A stretch of DNA of 64,000 bases from Clostridium bornimense (lineage in GTDB: Bacteria > Bacillota > Clostridia > Clostridiales > Clostridiaceae), in contig NZ_HG917869.1 of the NCBI RefSeq assembly GCF_000577895.1, forward strand, positions 496,001 to 560,000, given 5' to 3'. The position numbers were made by a program, and so were the translations under genes. Within the stretch, counting starts at the first letter, position 1, and every line of letters begins with the position of its first letter. Shown here in pieces: positions 1 to 7,275 of this stretch. The notes under the pieces are model-generated. The model did no database searches. It saw only the letters and a program-made list of their open reading frames with translations, and had not been told where the DNA came from.

Positions 1-203
1 TCACTCATATTAATAAAATAAGATTTTTTATTTTCTATATTACCTTCCTCATCAAAAACAATAAAATATCCCTTTGTATACGGAATTATCATCCTAAACA
101 TCTTAAGTAATGTAACAGTGAACTCTTGCAGAGTTCTTATTGTGTATATCTCTAGCAACATGTCATTTATAGTGTTCCATTCATTCTCTTTAAGTTTTTC
201 CAT
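1..203 (-). CDS. Probable LuxR-family regulator, N-terminal part only
   Basis: A reading frame on the minus strand starts with ATG at 203 behind a strong AAGGGGGG ribosome binding site (about 212-219) and runs off the window edge. The 67 visible residues (beginning MEKLKENEWNTINDMLLEIY) form amphipathic helices followed by a strand-rich segment, like the GAF/PAS-like N-terminus of clostridial regulators that end in a LuxR-type helix-turn-helix. The DNA-binding part lies outside the window, so the family call is an inference. It is read divergently from the cold-shock gene at 443. Confidence 0.5.
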   Translation of the reverse strand, partial: MEKLKENEWNTINDMLLEIYTIRTLQEFTVTLLKMFRMIIPYTKGYFIVFDEEGNIENKKSYFINMS

Positions 204-221
204 ATATAAAGCCCCCCTTAA

Positions 222-265
222 ATAAAAAAAAAGACGTAACAAGGCAATATAAATTGCCTCATTAC
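222..265 (-). terminator. Leader terminator or attenuator upstream of the partial regulator
   Basis: On the minus strand a hairpin (arms about 236-248 and 253-265; seven pairs, a two-base mismatch, then four pairs) is followed by a run of nine T. It sits between the ribosome binding site of the gene starting at 203 and its best upstream promoter, so it would act inside that gene's own leader. Confidence 0.55.
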
Positions 266-278
266 AATCTTTAATTAT

Positions 279-307
279 ATGTTACTATCTTTTCCCATAT
301 GTTTCAA
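279..307 (-). promoter_or_regulatory. Candidate promoter of the partial regulator
   Basis: TTGAAA (302-307) and TAACAT (279-284) on the minus strand are 17 bases apart. A transcript would start near 272, just before the hairpin at 265-236. The -10 is only a partial match to consensus. Confidence 0.35.
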
Positions 308-442
308 TATCTTTAAGCCTTAATAATAATGCTAATATTTCTACAAATTTTATAACTTATATTAGTAATAATTTAAATACTAATGGATATTCTAATATTG
401 TAATATTTTTTATTACTTAATTTTCAACAAAGGAGCATTATT

Positions 443-649
443 ATGTCAATAACTGGTATAGTTAAATGGTACAACAAAGATAAGGGATATGGTTTCATTT
501 CTTGTAATGAAGGAAATGATGTTTTTGCACATCATTCTCAAATTAAAGAACATGGATCTGAAAAAGATTTACACGAGGGCGAAAGTGTAACTTTTGATAT
601 TAAAGAAGTTGAAAAAGGACCTATGGCAGTAAATATTCAAAAGCTATAG
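443..649 (+). CDS. Cold-shock domain protein (CspA family)
   Basis: A 68-residue protein that is a single cold-shock domain, the usual length for this family. The two RNA-binding motifs are present: KGYGFI (RNP1, residues 14-19) and DVFAHH (RNP2, residues 26-31), with the conserved Trp9. Such proteins bind single-stranded RNA in the cytoplasm and melt structure, acting as RNA chaperones or antiterminators. It has a good ribosome binding site (AAAGGAG, about 430) and its own terminator at 677-721, so it is monocistronic. The roughly 200-base upstream region is very AT-rich and could carry a long leader, as many csp genes do, but no specific element was recognised. It could respond to general stress rather than cold. 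Confidence 0.95.
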   Translation: MSITGIVKWYNKDKGYGFISCNEGNDVFAHHSQIKEHGSEKDLHEGESVTFDIKEVEKGPMAVNIQKL

Positions 650-676
650 AACTCTTATAATATACTTCCATATATA

Positions 677-721
677 AAAAAGCTGTAGTAAATTTAGAAA
701 ACTATTTACTACAGCTTTTCT
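677..721 (+). terminator. Terminator of the cold-shock gene
   Basis: A long perfect stem (about 677-692 against 703-719, containing AGCTGTAGTAAA and its complement) ends in a short T run directly downstream of the csp stop codon. Confidence 0.85.
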
Positions 722-784
722 CTATACTTATTAGTAAAAAAATTATATAATACTTATTAATATAAAATAAAGGAGGTATATAAT

Positions 785-1249
785 ATGAGAGAAATGAGAC
801 GTAAAGATAGAGAATTACCTATAGATTCTACGAAAGAAATACTGCAAACCACTGAGTATGGTGTTCTTTCTACAGTAGATGAATATAACACCCCTTATGG
901 TGTTCCTATGAGCTTTTCCTATGATGGCAAATCAATATATCTACATTGCGCTCTTGAAGGCCATAAGATAGACAACCTATTAAATAATTCCAATGTATGC
1001 TTTACTGTAGTTGGTCCTACTGAAGTTATCCCAGATAAATTTACTACTAAATATTCATCAGTTATTGTATTTGGTAAAATATCTATCGTTACTGATACAG
1101 AAAACAAAATGTACGGAGCTATGAAGCTAATAAAAAAATATAGTCCTGATTTCATATCTGAAGGTTCCGCTTATATTAATACAGCTTTTAATAAAGTTAA
1201 TATACTTAAAATTGATATTATGAAAATCACCGGTAAGGGCAGATCTTAA
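785..1249 (+). CDS. Pyridoxamine 5'-phosphate oxidase-like flavin protein (NimA family)
   Basis: A 154-residue protein with the split beta-barrel FMN-binding fold of the pyridoxamine-phosphate oxidase-like family: MRRKDRELP at the start, then YGVLSTVDEYNTPYGVPMSF and the HKIDNLLNNSNVCFTVVG segment typical of the NimA/nitroimidazole-resistance branch. Family members bind FMN (some bind haem or F420) and reduce small substrates, including 5-nitroimidazoles in some species. The start follows AAAGGAGG with ideal spacing. It is alone between two terminators (677-721 and 1490-1540). Physiological substrate and any resistance role cannot be told from sequence. Confidence 0.85.
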   Translation: MREMRRKDRELPIDSTKEILQTTEYGVLSTVDEYNTPYGVPMSFSYDGKSIYLHCALEGHKIDNLLNNSNVCFTVVGPTEVIPDKFTTKYSSVIVFGKISIVTDTENKMYGAMKLIKKYSPDFISEGSAYINTAFNKVNILKIDIMKITGKGRS

Positions 1250-1250
1250 T

Positions 1251-1494
1251 ATGTGCTTTTATCTCTTTATATATTATTTACCTTCTAAGATATTCAGTGG
1301 GGATTTGACAACAAATAGAAAATGGATTGAAAAAGAATTAGAAACTGTTACTGAAAAATATCCAATTGTATTTATGGCAAATGGTACAGGGGTTCCATAT
1401 ATAAAATATGAAGCAAGCTGTACGCAATTGCCATTAGCATAAGCTTTGAAATGGACTTATGATGTAAGCAAAGTAAGCATTCTTTAAGCAGCCT
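1251..1494 (+). pseudogene. Decayed alpha/beta-hydrolase fragment
   Basis: A 63-codon open stretch contains LTTNRKWIEKELETV and YPIVFMANGTGVPYIKYEA, which resembles the 'VVMVNGTG-x-ASKYEP' block near the start of secreted clostridial alpha/beta hydrolases. After an in-frame stop (TAA, 1440-1442) the same frame continues as ALKWTYDVSKVSIL before another stop, which would match a later part of such a protein. The middle, with the catalytic Ser-Asp-His, is missing. There is no ribosome binding site at the first ATG beyond the end of the preceding gene. I read this as a deletion remnant; the family assignment is from memory of the motif. Confidence 0.4.
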
Positions 1495-1540
1495 CCTATG
1501 ATAATTTTATTTTATCTTAGGAGGCTACTATATTTTTTAT
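1490..1540 (+). terminator. Rho-independent terminator
   Basis: The stem GCCTCCTATGATAA / TATCTTAGGAGGC (one mismatch) with an AT-rich loop is followed by ATATTTTTTATTTT. It closes the NimA-like/hydrolase-remnant unit. Confidence 0.8.
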
Positions 1541-1696
1541 TTTAAAGGCTTTATTTCACAGTCTCACTTTTAAAAATCTCGTCATATTTAACAAATCTAC
1601 TATTTCTTCTAATTTTTACTTTTAAATCACAAATTTTAATTACATAGCAGTCTAATTTTCCATTGGGCTTCGATAATATGTACATTATATAATATT

Positions 1697-2353
1697 CTAA
1701 TAATTAACGTTAAATGCCATCAATAAAATTATACCCGCCGATAAAAGTTGAACTATTTTATAATACTGTGGTATCTCTTCTTTTATCTTTATTACTATTT
1801 GTCCAATAAGTGGTGCATAAATAATTACCGAGAAAATTGAATTAGCCACTCCAAAACATAACATTAATGCCATTGCTAAAAATATATCTAAAGTTGCTGC
1901 ATAAGTTAATGAAATTATCAATGGGCTACAAGGAATTAATCCATAAATTAAGCCAATTATAAAATATGACATTTTATTAAGCCTTTCGAATTTTGAGCTG
2001 TTAGCCTTACAAGATTTACAGCAGCTACACTGCTTATGCTTTACTATATTAAGTATAATAATAAAGGCAAAAATTATACTTATTACACGAAAAACATTTG
2101 AAATTATACTTGGAAACTTCTGGCCAAAGTATTCAATGATAAACCCACCAAAAACCGATACTAATAATCCCAAAATAATATAAATGCTTATTTTACCTAA
2201 TGTAAATATACTAACAGCTTTTATACACTCTCTTTTATTTCTACCCTCTCCAATCATTTTTCCAATTAATAGCGGAGTTGAAATTGAACCACATCCAATA
2301 CCACATCCGAAACCTGTCATTATTACTGTAGAAAATATCATTATATTTGTCAT
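1697..2353 (-). CDS. Six-helix membrane protein, TauE/SafE-UreH-like
   Basis: A 218-residue integral membrane protein with about six hydrophobic helices in two halves and repeated glycine/proline-rich helices (GFGCGIGCGSISTPLLIG near residue 14; GLIYGLIPCSPLIISL near 135). This duplicated pattern is that of the sulfite exporter TauE/SafE and UreH/DsbD-like group. A cytosolic or loop cysteine cluster, CSCCKSC, lies near residues 109-115 and could bind metal or relay thiols. Its ATG overlaps the end of the activator gene by four bases, so it is the last gene of the Fur-controlled operon. Members transport sulfur oxyanions or metals or pass reducing power; which applies here is not visible. The start follows directly from translational coupling. 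Confidence 0.7.
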   Translation of the reverse strand: MTNIMIFSTVIMTGFGCGIGCGSISTPLLIGKMIGEGRNKRECIKAVSIFTLGKISIYIILGLLVSVFGGFIIEYFGQKFPSIISNVFRVISIIFAFIIILNIVKHKQCSCCKSCKANSSKFERLNKMSYFIIGLIYGLIPCSPLIISLTYAATLDIFLAMALMLCFGVANSIFSVIIYAPLIGQIVIKIKEEIPQYYKIVQLLSAGIILLMAFNVNY

Positions 2354-3144
2354 AGCGTATCCTCACGTTCCTTTGCTATTAATGCTGCACCTATGGCACC
2401 ATTGAATTGTGCGTAGTTAGCTTCATGAACATCACATAATAATTCATCTTCTATTGCCATTCTCAATCCACCATTCTTTGCACCGCCACCAGTCATTAGA
2501 ATATCACCATTACTTTTATACTTTTTTGCTAACCTTGCTATTCTTTTTGCCATTGATATATGAATTCCTGCTAGAATATCATTTCGATCTTTTTTCTGTG
2601 CTATTAAAGAAATTACTTCCGTTTGGGCAAATACAACACAAGTACTATTTATGTTGCAAGGTGCTTTACTTTTCATTGATAATTCTGTAACTTTATCAAT
2701 AGTTGTCTCCAACAATCCACAAATAACCTCAATGAACTTTCCTGTACCTGCAGCACATTTATCATTCATTGTAAAATTCCTAACACCAAAATTGTCATCT
2801 AAACTTATTATTTTACTATCTTGACCTCCTATATCTATAATTAAAGAAGTCTTTATACCCTCTGGAGATGTAAGCTTTGTACCATATGCATGAGCTGTTA
2901 TTTCTGAAATAGTGTCATCTGCAATAGCTATATTTCTCCTACTATATCCAGTAGCAGTAATATGAGCGATCTGACTACTAGATATATTGGCTCTTTCAAG
3001 TAATATATCTCTTAAATTCTTAGCTGTCTTATCATTATCAATTCCTGTAGGCGAAACTTCAGTACAAACTACTTTATCTCCTTTTATTAAAGCACTCTTT
3101 ACATAAGTAGAACCAGCATCAAACCCTAGATAATATTTTTCCAT
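2350..3144 (-). CDS. 2-hydroxyacyl-CoA dehydratase-type activator ATPase (BadF/BadG/HgdC family)
   Basis: A 264-residue ASKHA-fold ATPase: phosphate-1 motif GFDAGSTYVKSA near residue 7, phosphate-2 IIDIGGQDSKII near 102, adenosine motif TGGGAKNGG. The two cysteines that hold the [4Fe-4S] cluster across the homodimer interface are present (NDKCAAGTG, Cys130; STCVVFAQTEV, Cys169). These proteins use ATP to push a very low-potential electron onto a dehydratase or double-cubane protein. I take ATG at 3144 rather than the GTG nine bases upstream because GGAG is then 11 bases away. It overlaps the dehydratase-like gene upstream and the membrane-protein gene downstream, implying coupled synthesis. 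The presence of all key residues suggests a working reductase. Confidence 0.9.
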   Translation of the reverse strand: MEKYYLGFDAGSTYVKSALIKGDKVVCTEVSPTGIDNDKTAKNLRDILLERANISSSQIAHITATGYSRRNIAIADDTISEITAHAYGTKLTSPEGIKTSLIIDIGGQDSKIISLDDNFGVRNFTMNDKCAAGTGKFIEVICGLLETTIDKVTELSMKSKAPCNINSTCVVFAQTEVISLIAQKKDRNDILAGIHISMAKRIARLAKKYKSNGDILMTGGGAKNGGLRMAIEDELLCDVHEANYAQFNGAIGAALIAKEREDTL

Positions 3145-4384
3145 TTTTCTCACGTCTCCTTTGCTCTATCATTTCTACAAAACCCTCAAATCTGATTTTT
3201 AATTGTTCAATATCCTCTTCAGAAAAATCGGTTTCAATGCGTAAAATTGGTATATCTAGCTCTTTCGCTTCCTTTTCTATCATTGATAACTCAAAATCAT
3301 ATGGAATACATCCTCTTAAAACATGATATATAATTCCTTCTGCTTCAGTCTTTTTAACCTTTTCAAATAGAGTTCTCTTTCTATCTTCAACATCATCAAA
3401 AACAGGACATGTACATGCAGATATATATCTTGCCACTAATGCTCTTATCATACTATCTTCACTTTCATCCTTTGGTATTACAGGATCATATAACATTCTT
3501 CCTGATAAGCATGATTCATCTCCAACTATTTGACCTCCTAACTGTTCTAATAATAATAGAACTTTATAATTAGGGAAACTTATCGGTGAACCAGCTAAGT
3601 ATATCCTAGGCTTCTTATTTTTTCTCTTTTCTCTATTTATTAATTTTTCTTCAATAGACTTATTTAATTTTTCAACATTTCTTCCCCATAATAATGGATT
3701 ACTATAACAAAAACTATTTAAAACTAACATTACTGTAGACCCATCAACAGGAGGGTCTTCCATTTGTAAATAGCTAGATAATATATAAGCCTGCTCTTGA
3801 GCATAATTTATCTCTTTATATGCTTGCAACATTTTTCCTGCTTTAAATTTTCTTCCAGATAAATTTTCTAATGTGACAATAAGACCTTTAATATCATAAA
3901 CATTCTTCTCAAAATTTGAAGCATTTTTAGAAACATAAAAAGGCATTGGAATTACAGGTAAATACTCTGCCATCAATTCTGCACTTTTTCGTTTTCCTTC
4001 ACAAGTCATAGGTATAATTGCACATTTACATTGCTTGTATATAGGTAAAATATCCATATATTGAAAAGCTAAAGATGCTTTTATAACAGGGCATGCATCT
4101 CTTGGAACAATCTCATCACCTACTAAAGCTGCTGTACTATGACTAGCACAAAGTCGTAAAGGCCTATATCCAAAGCCATAAATAATTTCGTCAGGTATCA
4201 TAATACAATAGGTTCCAATATATTCTTCATCACTTTCCTTCATTTCTACAAAAGAATCATAAAGTATATTAATAAAATAATTAATTGTTGGAATCTCTTC
4301 AGCTTTACACTTAAAGTTTGCTAAAGTAGAGCTAGCAATTCGCTTTATATTCCTCTCATATCGCTCTTTTATTCTTTCTTTCAT
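3119..4384 (-). CDS. 2-hydroxyacyl-CoA dehydratase / double-cubane cluster protein family
   Basis: A 421-residue HgdB/FldC-type protein. The family landmarks are in order: PDEIIYGFGYRPLRLCA (61-80), DACPVIK with Cys98, MTCEGKRK with Cys128, NPLLWG (229-234), RIYLAGSPISFPNYK (260-274), DESCLSG with Cys292, TCPVF with Cys326, HVLRGCIPYDFE with Cys359, and LRIETDF near the end. Conserved cysteines that could hold a [4Fe-4S] or [8Fe-9S] double-cubane cluster are therefore kept. Known relatives dehydrate 2-hydroxyacyl-CoA or reduce small molecules with ATP-driven electrons from the activator, whose gene follows directly. No CoA-transferase or acyl-CoA ligase is nearby, so a dehydratase role in fermentation is not supported. 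The substrate is unknown. Confidence 0.85.
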   Translation of the reverse strand: MKERIKERYERNIKRIASSTLANFKCKAEEIPTINYFINILYDSFVEMKESDEEYIGTYCIMIPDEIIYGFGYRPLRLCASHSTAALVGDEIVPRDACPVIKASLAFQYMDILPIYKQCKCAIIPMTCEGKRKSAELMAEYLPVIPMPFYVSKNASNFEKNVYDIKGLIVTLENLSGRKFKAGKMLQAYKEINYAQEQAYILSSYLQMEDPPVDGSTVMLVLNSFCYSNPLLWGRNVEKLNKSIEEKLINREKRKNKKPRIYLAGSPISFPNYKVLLLLEQLGGQIVGDESCLSGRMLYDPVIPKDESEDSMIRALVARYISACTCPVFDDVEDRKRTLFEKVKKTEAEGIIYHVLRGCIPYDFELSMIEKEAKELDIPILRIETDFSEEDIEQLKIRFEGFVEMIEQRRREKNGKILSRV

Positions 4385-5243
4385 TCCCTTTATCTCTCCT
4401 TTTAGAAACTAAAATTTTCTTTCTTAAAAAAGTTAATGATAAAACCTTATCTTCCGGGCATGCTTCTATACATTTCATGCACATTATACAATCTGAATGA
4501 GTTACATCTGGATTATTTTTTATTTGATATATAGATTCAATTCCCATTGGACAAACTTCAACACATGCTCTACAGCGAGTACATCCTGCACAACTTTTCT
4601 TTATCCTTACAGCAGAAACTTTATTAAATAGCCCCATTAAAGTACCTAATGGGCAAACTTCACAAAATGCACTTTCCTTCATAAAACACAATCCTGATAC
4701 AACTCCGGCAATTATAATACCTGCTATATTAAACCCTGGAAAAGATCCAGCAAGTGGCATCATTATATACTTGACTGGGCATAATCTACAAAAGCCTATC
4801 CCAAAAATTAAGCATATTAATACTAACCATTTACAGAGCTTAACTATAGGTCTCATCTTAGTAGAAATAGTAATAGGTGATATTTTTAATTTTCTACGAA
4901 TTATAGTGAGAATATCTTGAAAAAATCCGAATGGACATATAAATCCACACCAAATTTTCCCTAATAATAAAATGCTTCCTATCATTAATAATAAATAAAA
5001 TAACGTAGTCCCATTAATCTTCTCAATAAATCCATTTATATTTGTTAATGATTTGCATATTCCATTTGCTGTTTTCCCATTTACATAAACACATTGAAAA
5101 ACAGGCACATAAAAACCTCTATTCTCTCCTAAGATATATGCTCCATAAGATAATATAAACGTTGATATTCCTTGAATAACAGTTCTAAATAATTGTATTT
5201 TTTTTATCTTCTTACGAGGTACTAAGTTACTCTTTTTATCCAT
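4356..5243 (-). CDS. NapH-like polyferredoxin membrane protein
   Basis: A 295-residue membrane electron-transfer protein of the NapH/NosR/CcoG type. It has about four to five membrane helices, two conserved CxxxCP/CxxCP motifs (Cys99-Cys103; Cys194-Cys197), and at the C-terminus two [4Fe-4S] ferredoxin motifs: Cys221-Cys224-Cys227-Cys231 and Cys252-Cys255-Cys258-Cys262. Such proteins pass electrons between the membrane and soluble Fe-S partners. It overlaps the next gene by 29 bases and the previous one by 8, so it belongs to the dehydratase-like operon. In that context it may feed electrons to the activator or take them from it. No haem-binding or FMN-binding domain is attached. Confidence 0.85.
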   Translation of the reverse strand: MDKKSNLVPRKKIKKIQLFRTVIQGISTFILSYGAYILGENRGFYVPVFQCVYVNGKTANGICKSLTNINGFIEKINGTTLFYLLLMIGSILLLGKIWCGFICPFGFFQDILTIIRRKLKISPITISTKMRPIVKLCKWLVLICLIFGIGFCRLCPVKYIMMPLAGSFPGFNIAGIIIAGVVSGLCFMKESAFCEVCPLGTLMGLFNKVSAVRIKKSCAGCTRCRACVEVCPMGIESIYQIKNNPDVTHSDCIMCMKCIEACPEDKVLSLTFLRKKILVSKRRDKGNERKNKRAI

Positions 5244-5622
5244 TCATATTTTCCTCATTTCTCCCATAATATAAAACCGGAAGAGCCGTAACTTTTCTTC
5301 CTATTAACCATTTATTTATTGTATATAAGATAACTGCAGAAAAACTACCAACACCAAAAATAGCTGCCAATACCAAGTACACCTGCTTCGAATCCGTAGT
5401 TTGTTCTTTTCCTCTAGAATTATGCTGTGAATCTGATTCCTTTTTCTTACTTGTCTCATCCTCTTTATTTGTTATTCCACTCTCCACAATTACATTTGTG
5501 TTATCATTATTTGCACTAGAATTTCTATTTTTTTCACCATAAGCAAAGGTATTAATATTTAAGAATATGCAAATTAGTAAAACTACACTAGTAACTATCC
5601 ATTTATGCCATTTTTGATTCAT
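5236..5622 (-). CDS. Small secreted/anchored protein of the dehydratase-like operon
   Basis: A 128-residue protein not recognised as a family. It starts at ATG 5622, behind AAAGGAGG at 5631-5638, not at the upstream ATG. Residues 1-28 form a signal-peptide-like helix (after MNQKWHKW) ending near FAYG. A low-complexity polar linker rich in N, S, E and K follows, then a second membrane helix (VYLVLAAIFGVGSFSAVILY) and a basic tail ending in VLYYGRNEENMNG. The layout is that of a protein with its loop outside the cell and tail inside. It overlaps the partner-subunit gene by 20 bases and the NapH-like gene by 8. It could be a scaffold or assembly factor for the membrane ferredoxin; no cysteine ligand is visible in the loop. 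Confidence 0.6.
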   Translation of the reverse strand: MNQKWHKWIVTSVVLLICIFLNINTFAYGEKNRNSSANNDNTNVIVESGITNKEDETSKKKESDSQHNSRGKEQTTDSKQVYLVLAAIFGVGSFSAVILYTINKWLIGRKVTALPVLYYGRNEENMNG

Positions 5623-6787
5623 CTCTCTCCCTCCTTTTATCATAAAAAGAATTTATACCCAATAATTCTGAAAAGGCTTCAATCCTTATAGCAATTTGTT
5701 CTTTATCAGCCTTCGTGCTATCCGTCTCAATACATAAAAATGATATATTCTTTTTCATGCAGTTTTTTTCTAATTTCCCTGCATAATATGCTGATAATAA
5801 TTGTCCCTTTAATAAATGGAAAATTACTGCATCTATTTCTTCGTTAATTTCAATGTTAGGTCTGCTTATCATATTATTTGAATATTGATTTTTATAATGA
5901 ATCTCATATATTTGATCTAATAAAAGTGGCAATGGTAACTTTTTATTTAATCCACTATAATCATAAGGATACGGAACGTAGCAATTGCTTTTATATCTAT
6001 ATATACCATTTTCATCTAATAAAGAAGTGATTTTATAGTTAGGAAATTGTATATCACTACCAGTTAAAAATATCTTTTCATTTAGTTTAGTATTTTTGGG
6101 CAACTTATTTATTAGTTTTTCAACTTCATTTTGCCATTCTTCAATATCATCAGTTAGATAATATGTCTCTTTAATAAATATTTTTAATTTTGTTTCTAAG
6201 ATTGAATTATCAATATCTTTAAATAATTTATGTGATTTAGTAATAGTTTCTGCGCTCTTTAGCAGTTTCTCTTTAGTAATTACAGTTTTTAAAATTGACA
6301 TTAATTTTCTTATAATATCTCTTTGATCTTGCTTGAACCTTTTTGGTACTTTTTCTAATAAAAATGGTTCCTCAGATACAAATAATACTCTATAACCTTC
6401 TTGCTCTAAGTAATATTTTACCTTCCTATTAGAATCATTGTTATTATATACTAATACTGCTCTTAATTTATCTTTTAACTGCAGCTCTTTGTTTAATAAC
6501 AAATTTGTAATAGTTTTAGTAGTAGTGTCTGATATTTGTGGAAATATCTCTTCAGTTTCATCAGGAATTTTTTCAAAGCCCCCTGTTAAATATATAGGTG
6601 CCCCACCACAACTACGGATAAAAATTTCTGGATAATGAACTGATGTTATGCCTATAGAATTTTGATTATTGATATTTTTTAAATAATTAGATGCTATACC
6701 TTTAAAATAATTGCAATACTCTGAAAATTCCGCCTCTGAGATAAATTCTATATATTCATTAATTTCTTCTCTTATTGTATCTGGCAT
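5603..6787 (-). CDS. Degenerate 2-hydroxyacyl-CoA dehydratase-like partner protein
   Basis: A 394-residue paralogue of the protein at 3119-4384, recognisable by FIRSCGGAPIYLTGG (about 57-70), KIFLTGSDIQFPNYK, the C-terminal IFHLLKGQLLSAYY and LCIETDSTKADKEQIAIRIEAF segments. Most family cysteines are gone: no DACP or TCEGK block, and Gln stands where the HVLRGC cysteine is in the partner. It therefore probably does not hold the full active cluster. Dehydratases are heterodimers of two related subunits, so this may be a structural or regulatory subunit of the downstream enzyme. It is first in the operon, with a strong ribosome binding site (AAAGGAG) and the Fur-box promoter at 6810-6857. Confidence 0.7.
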   Translation of the reverse strand: MPDTIREEINEYIEFISEAEFSEYCNYFKGIASNYLKNINNQNSIGITSVHYPEIFIRSCGGAPIYLTGGFEKIPDETEEIFPQISDTTTKTITNLLLNKELQLKDKLRAVLVYNNNDSNRKVKYYLEQEGYRVLFVSEEPFLLEKVPKRFKQDQRDIIRKLMSILKTVITKEKLLKSAETITKSHKLFKDIDNSILETKLKIFIKETYYLTDDIEEWQNEVEKLINKLPKNTKLNEKIFLTGSDIQFPNYKITSLLDENGIYRYKSNCYVPYPYDYSGLNKKLPLPLLLDQIYEIHYKNQYSNNMISRPNIEINEEIDAVIFHLLKGQLLSAYYAGKLEKNCMKKNISFLCIETDSTKADKEQIAIRIEAFSELLGINSFYDKRRERDESKMA

Positions 6788-6809
6788 CTCCTTCCTCTCC
6801 TTTCTTATT

Positions 6810-6828
6810 GAAAATGATTTTCATTTTT
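6810..6828 (-). promoter_or_regulatory. Fur box of the dehydratase-like operon
   Basis: GAAAATGATTTTCATTTTT matches the 19-bp Fur consensus GATAATGATAATCATTATC at 14 positions by my count. It lies immediately downstream of the -10 at 6829-6834, where a bound repressor would block transcription. This predicts derepression under iron starvation. Confidence 0.75.
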
Positions 6829-6857
6829 ATGGTATTACTTTTATTTTCCATTGTCAA
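6829..6857 (-). promoter_or_regulatory. Promoter of the dehydratase-like operon
   Basis: Consensus -35 TTGACA (6852-6857) and -10 TACCAT (6829-6834) are separated by exactly 17 bases. The sequence around it, TTGACAATGGAA followed by an A-rich stretch and AAGTAATA, recurs almost unchanged in the promoter of the Fur-linked flavodoxin at 46865-46893. Confidence 0.75.
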
Positions 6858-6976
6858 TTATTGTTAAATATTTTTATAAAAATATAATAAAATATCTAAA
6901 TATTTTTGAAATCGAAAAAGAACTGTTATTTAATAGTTATTTTCCATTAAATAGAAGATGTTTCGTAATTTTTCAA

Positions 6977-7006
6977 TAAAAAAAGGTCCGTACAACGAAC
7001 CTCTTT
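6977..7006 (-). terminator. Terminator at the end of the Rhs region
   Basis: On the minus strand AGGTTCGT / ACGGACCT forms a hairpin followed by seven T. It would stop transcription coming leftward from the Rhs region before it enters the Fur promoter. Confidence 0.7.
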
Positions 7007-7070
7007 TCTCATTTTTATAAAACATATTTTAATATTTACACCTACTTCTAATACAGCCATTATAGAAATT

Positions 7071-7180
7071 TTAATCAACTTCTACAAATATCCACTGTTG
7101 ATTATATCCACTATTATCAGTCCATTGAACTACTGATGCACCATTAGCTGTTGATGATTCACTAACATCTAGAATTTTAA
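7071..7180 (-). pseudogene. C-terminal scrap of a ricin-B-type lectin domain
   Basis: The minus strand reads KILDVSESSTANGASVVQWT, DNSGYNQQWIFVEVD and a stop at 7071-7073. This is the last repeat of a beta-trefoil ricin-B lectin domain (LDVSGGSTANGA..VQW..N...QQW pattern), which binds carbohydrate. Upstream it is joined out of frame to an Rhs fragment (TYTGDVKD). Nothing of the rest of the protein remains. It may be the tail of an older Rhs-linked or secreted protein, rearranged here. Confidence 0.6.
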
Positions 7181-7275
7181 CGTATCTTTAACATCACCAG
7201 TATAAGTTTCTTCATTTTCTCCGCTACTTATCTTTTAGATACTTTATTTTCTACATTATACTGTTCAATTTTTCA
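7181..7275 (-). pseudogene. Chimeric Rhs fragment
   Basis: The piece at about 7183-7210 matches the Rhs segment at 11384-11410 (TYTGDVKD region) and the piece at 7205-7262 matches 12755-12815, more than 1.3 kb further on in the intact gene. They join at the shared AGTATAAGT-TCTTC sequence, which fits a deletion between short homologies in the YD repeats. One T is missing near 7240, so the frame is broken as well. Confidence 0.65.

Noticed and set aside
2350-4384. Classical 2-hydroxyglutarate or lactate fermentation cluster
   Set aside because: No CoA-transferase, acyl-CoA dehydrogenase, Etf or dehydrogenase genes nearby, and it has a Fur box.
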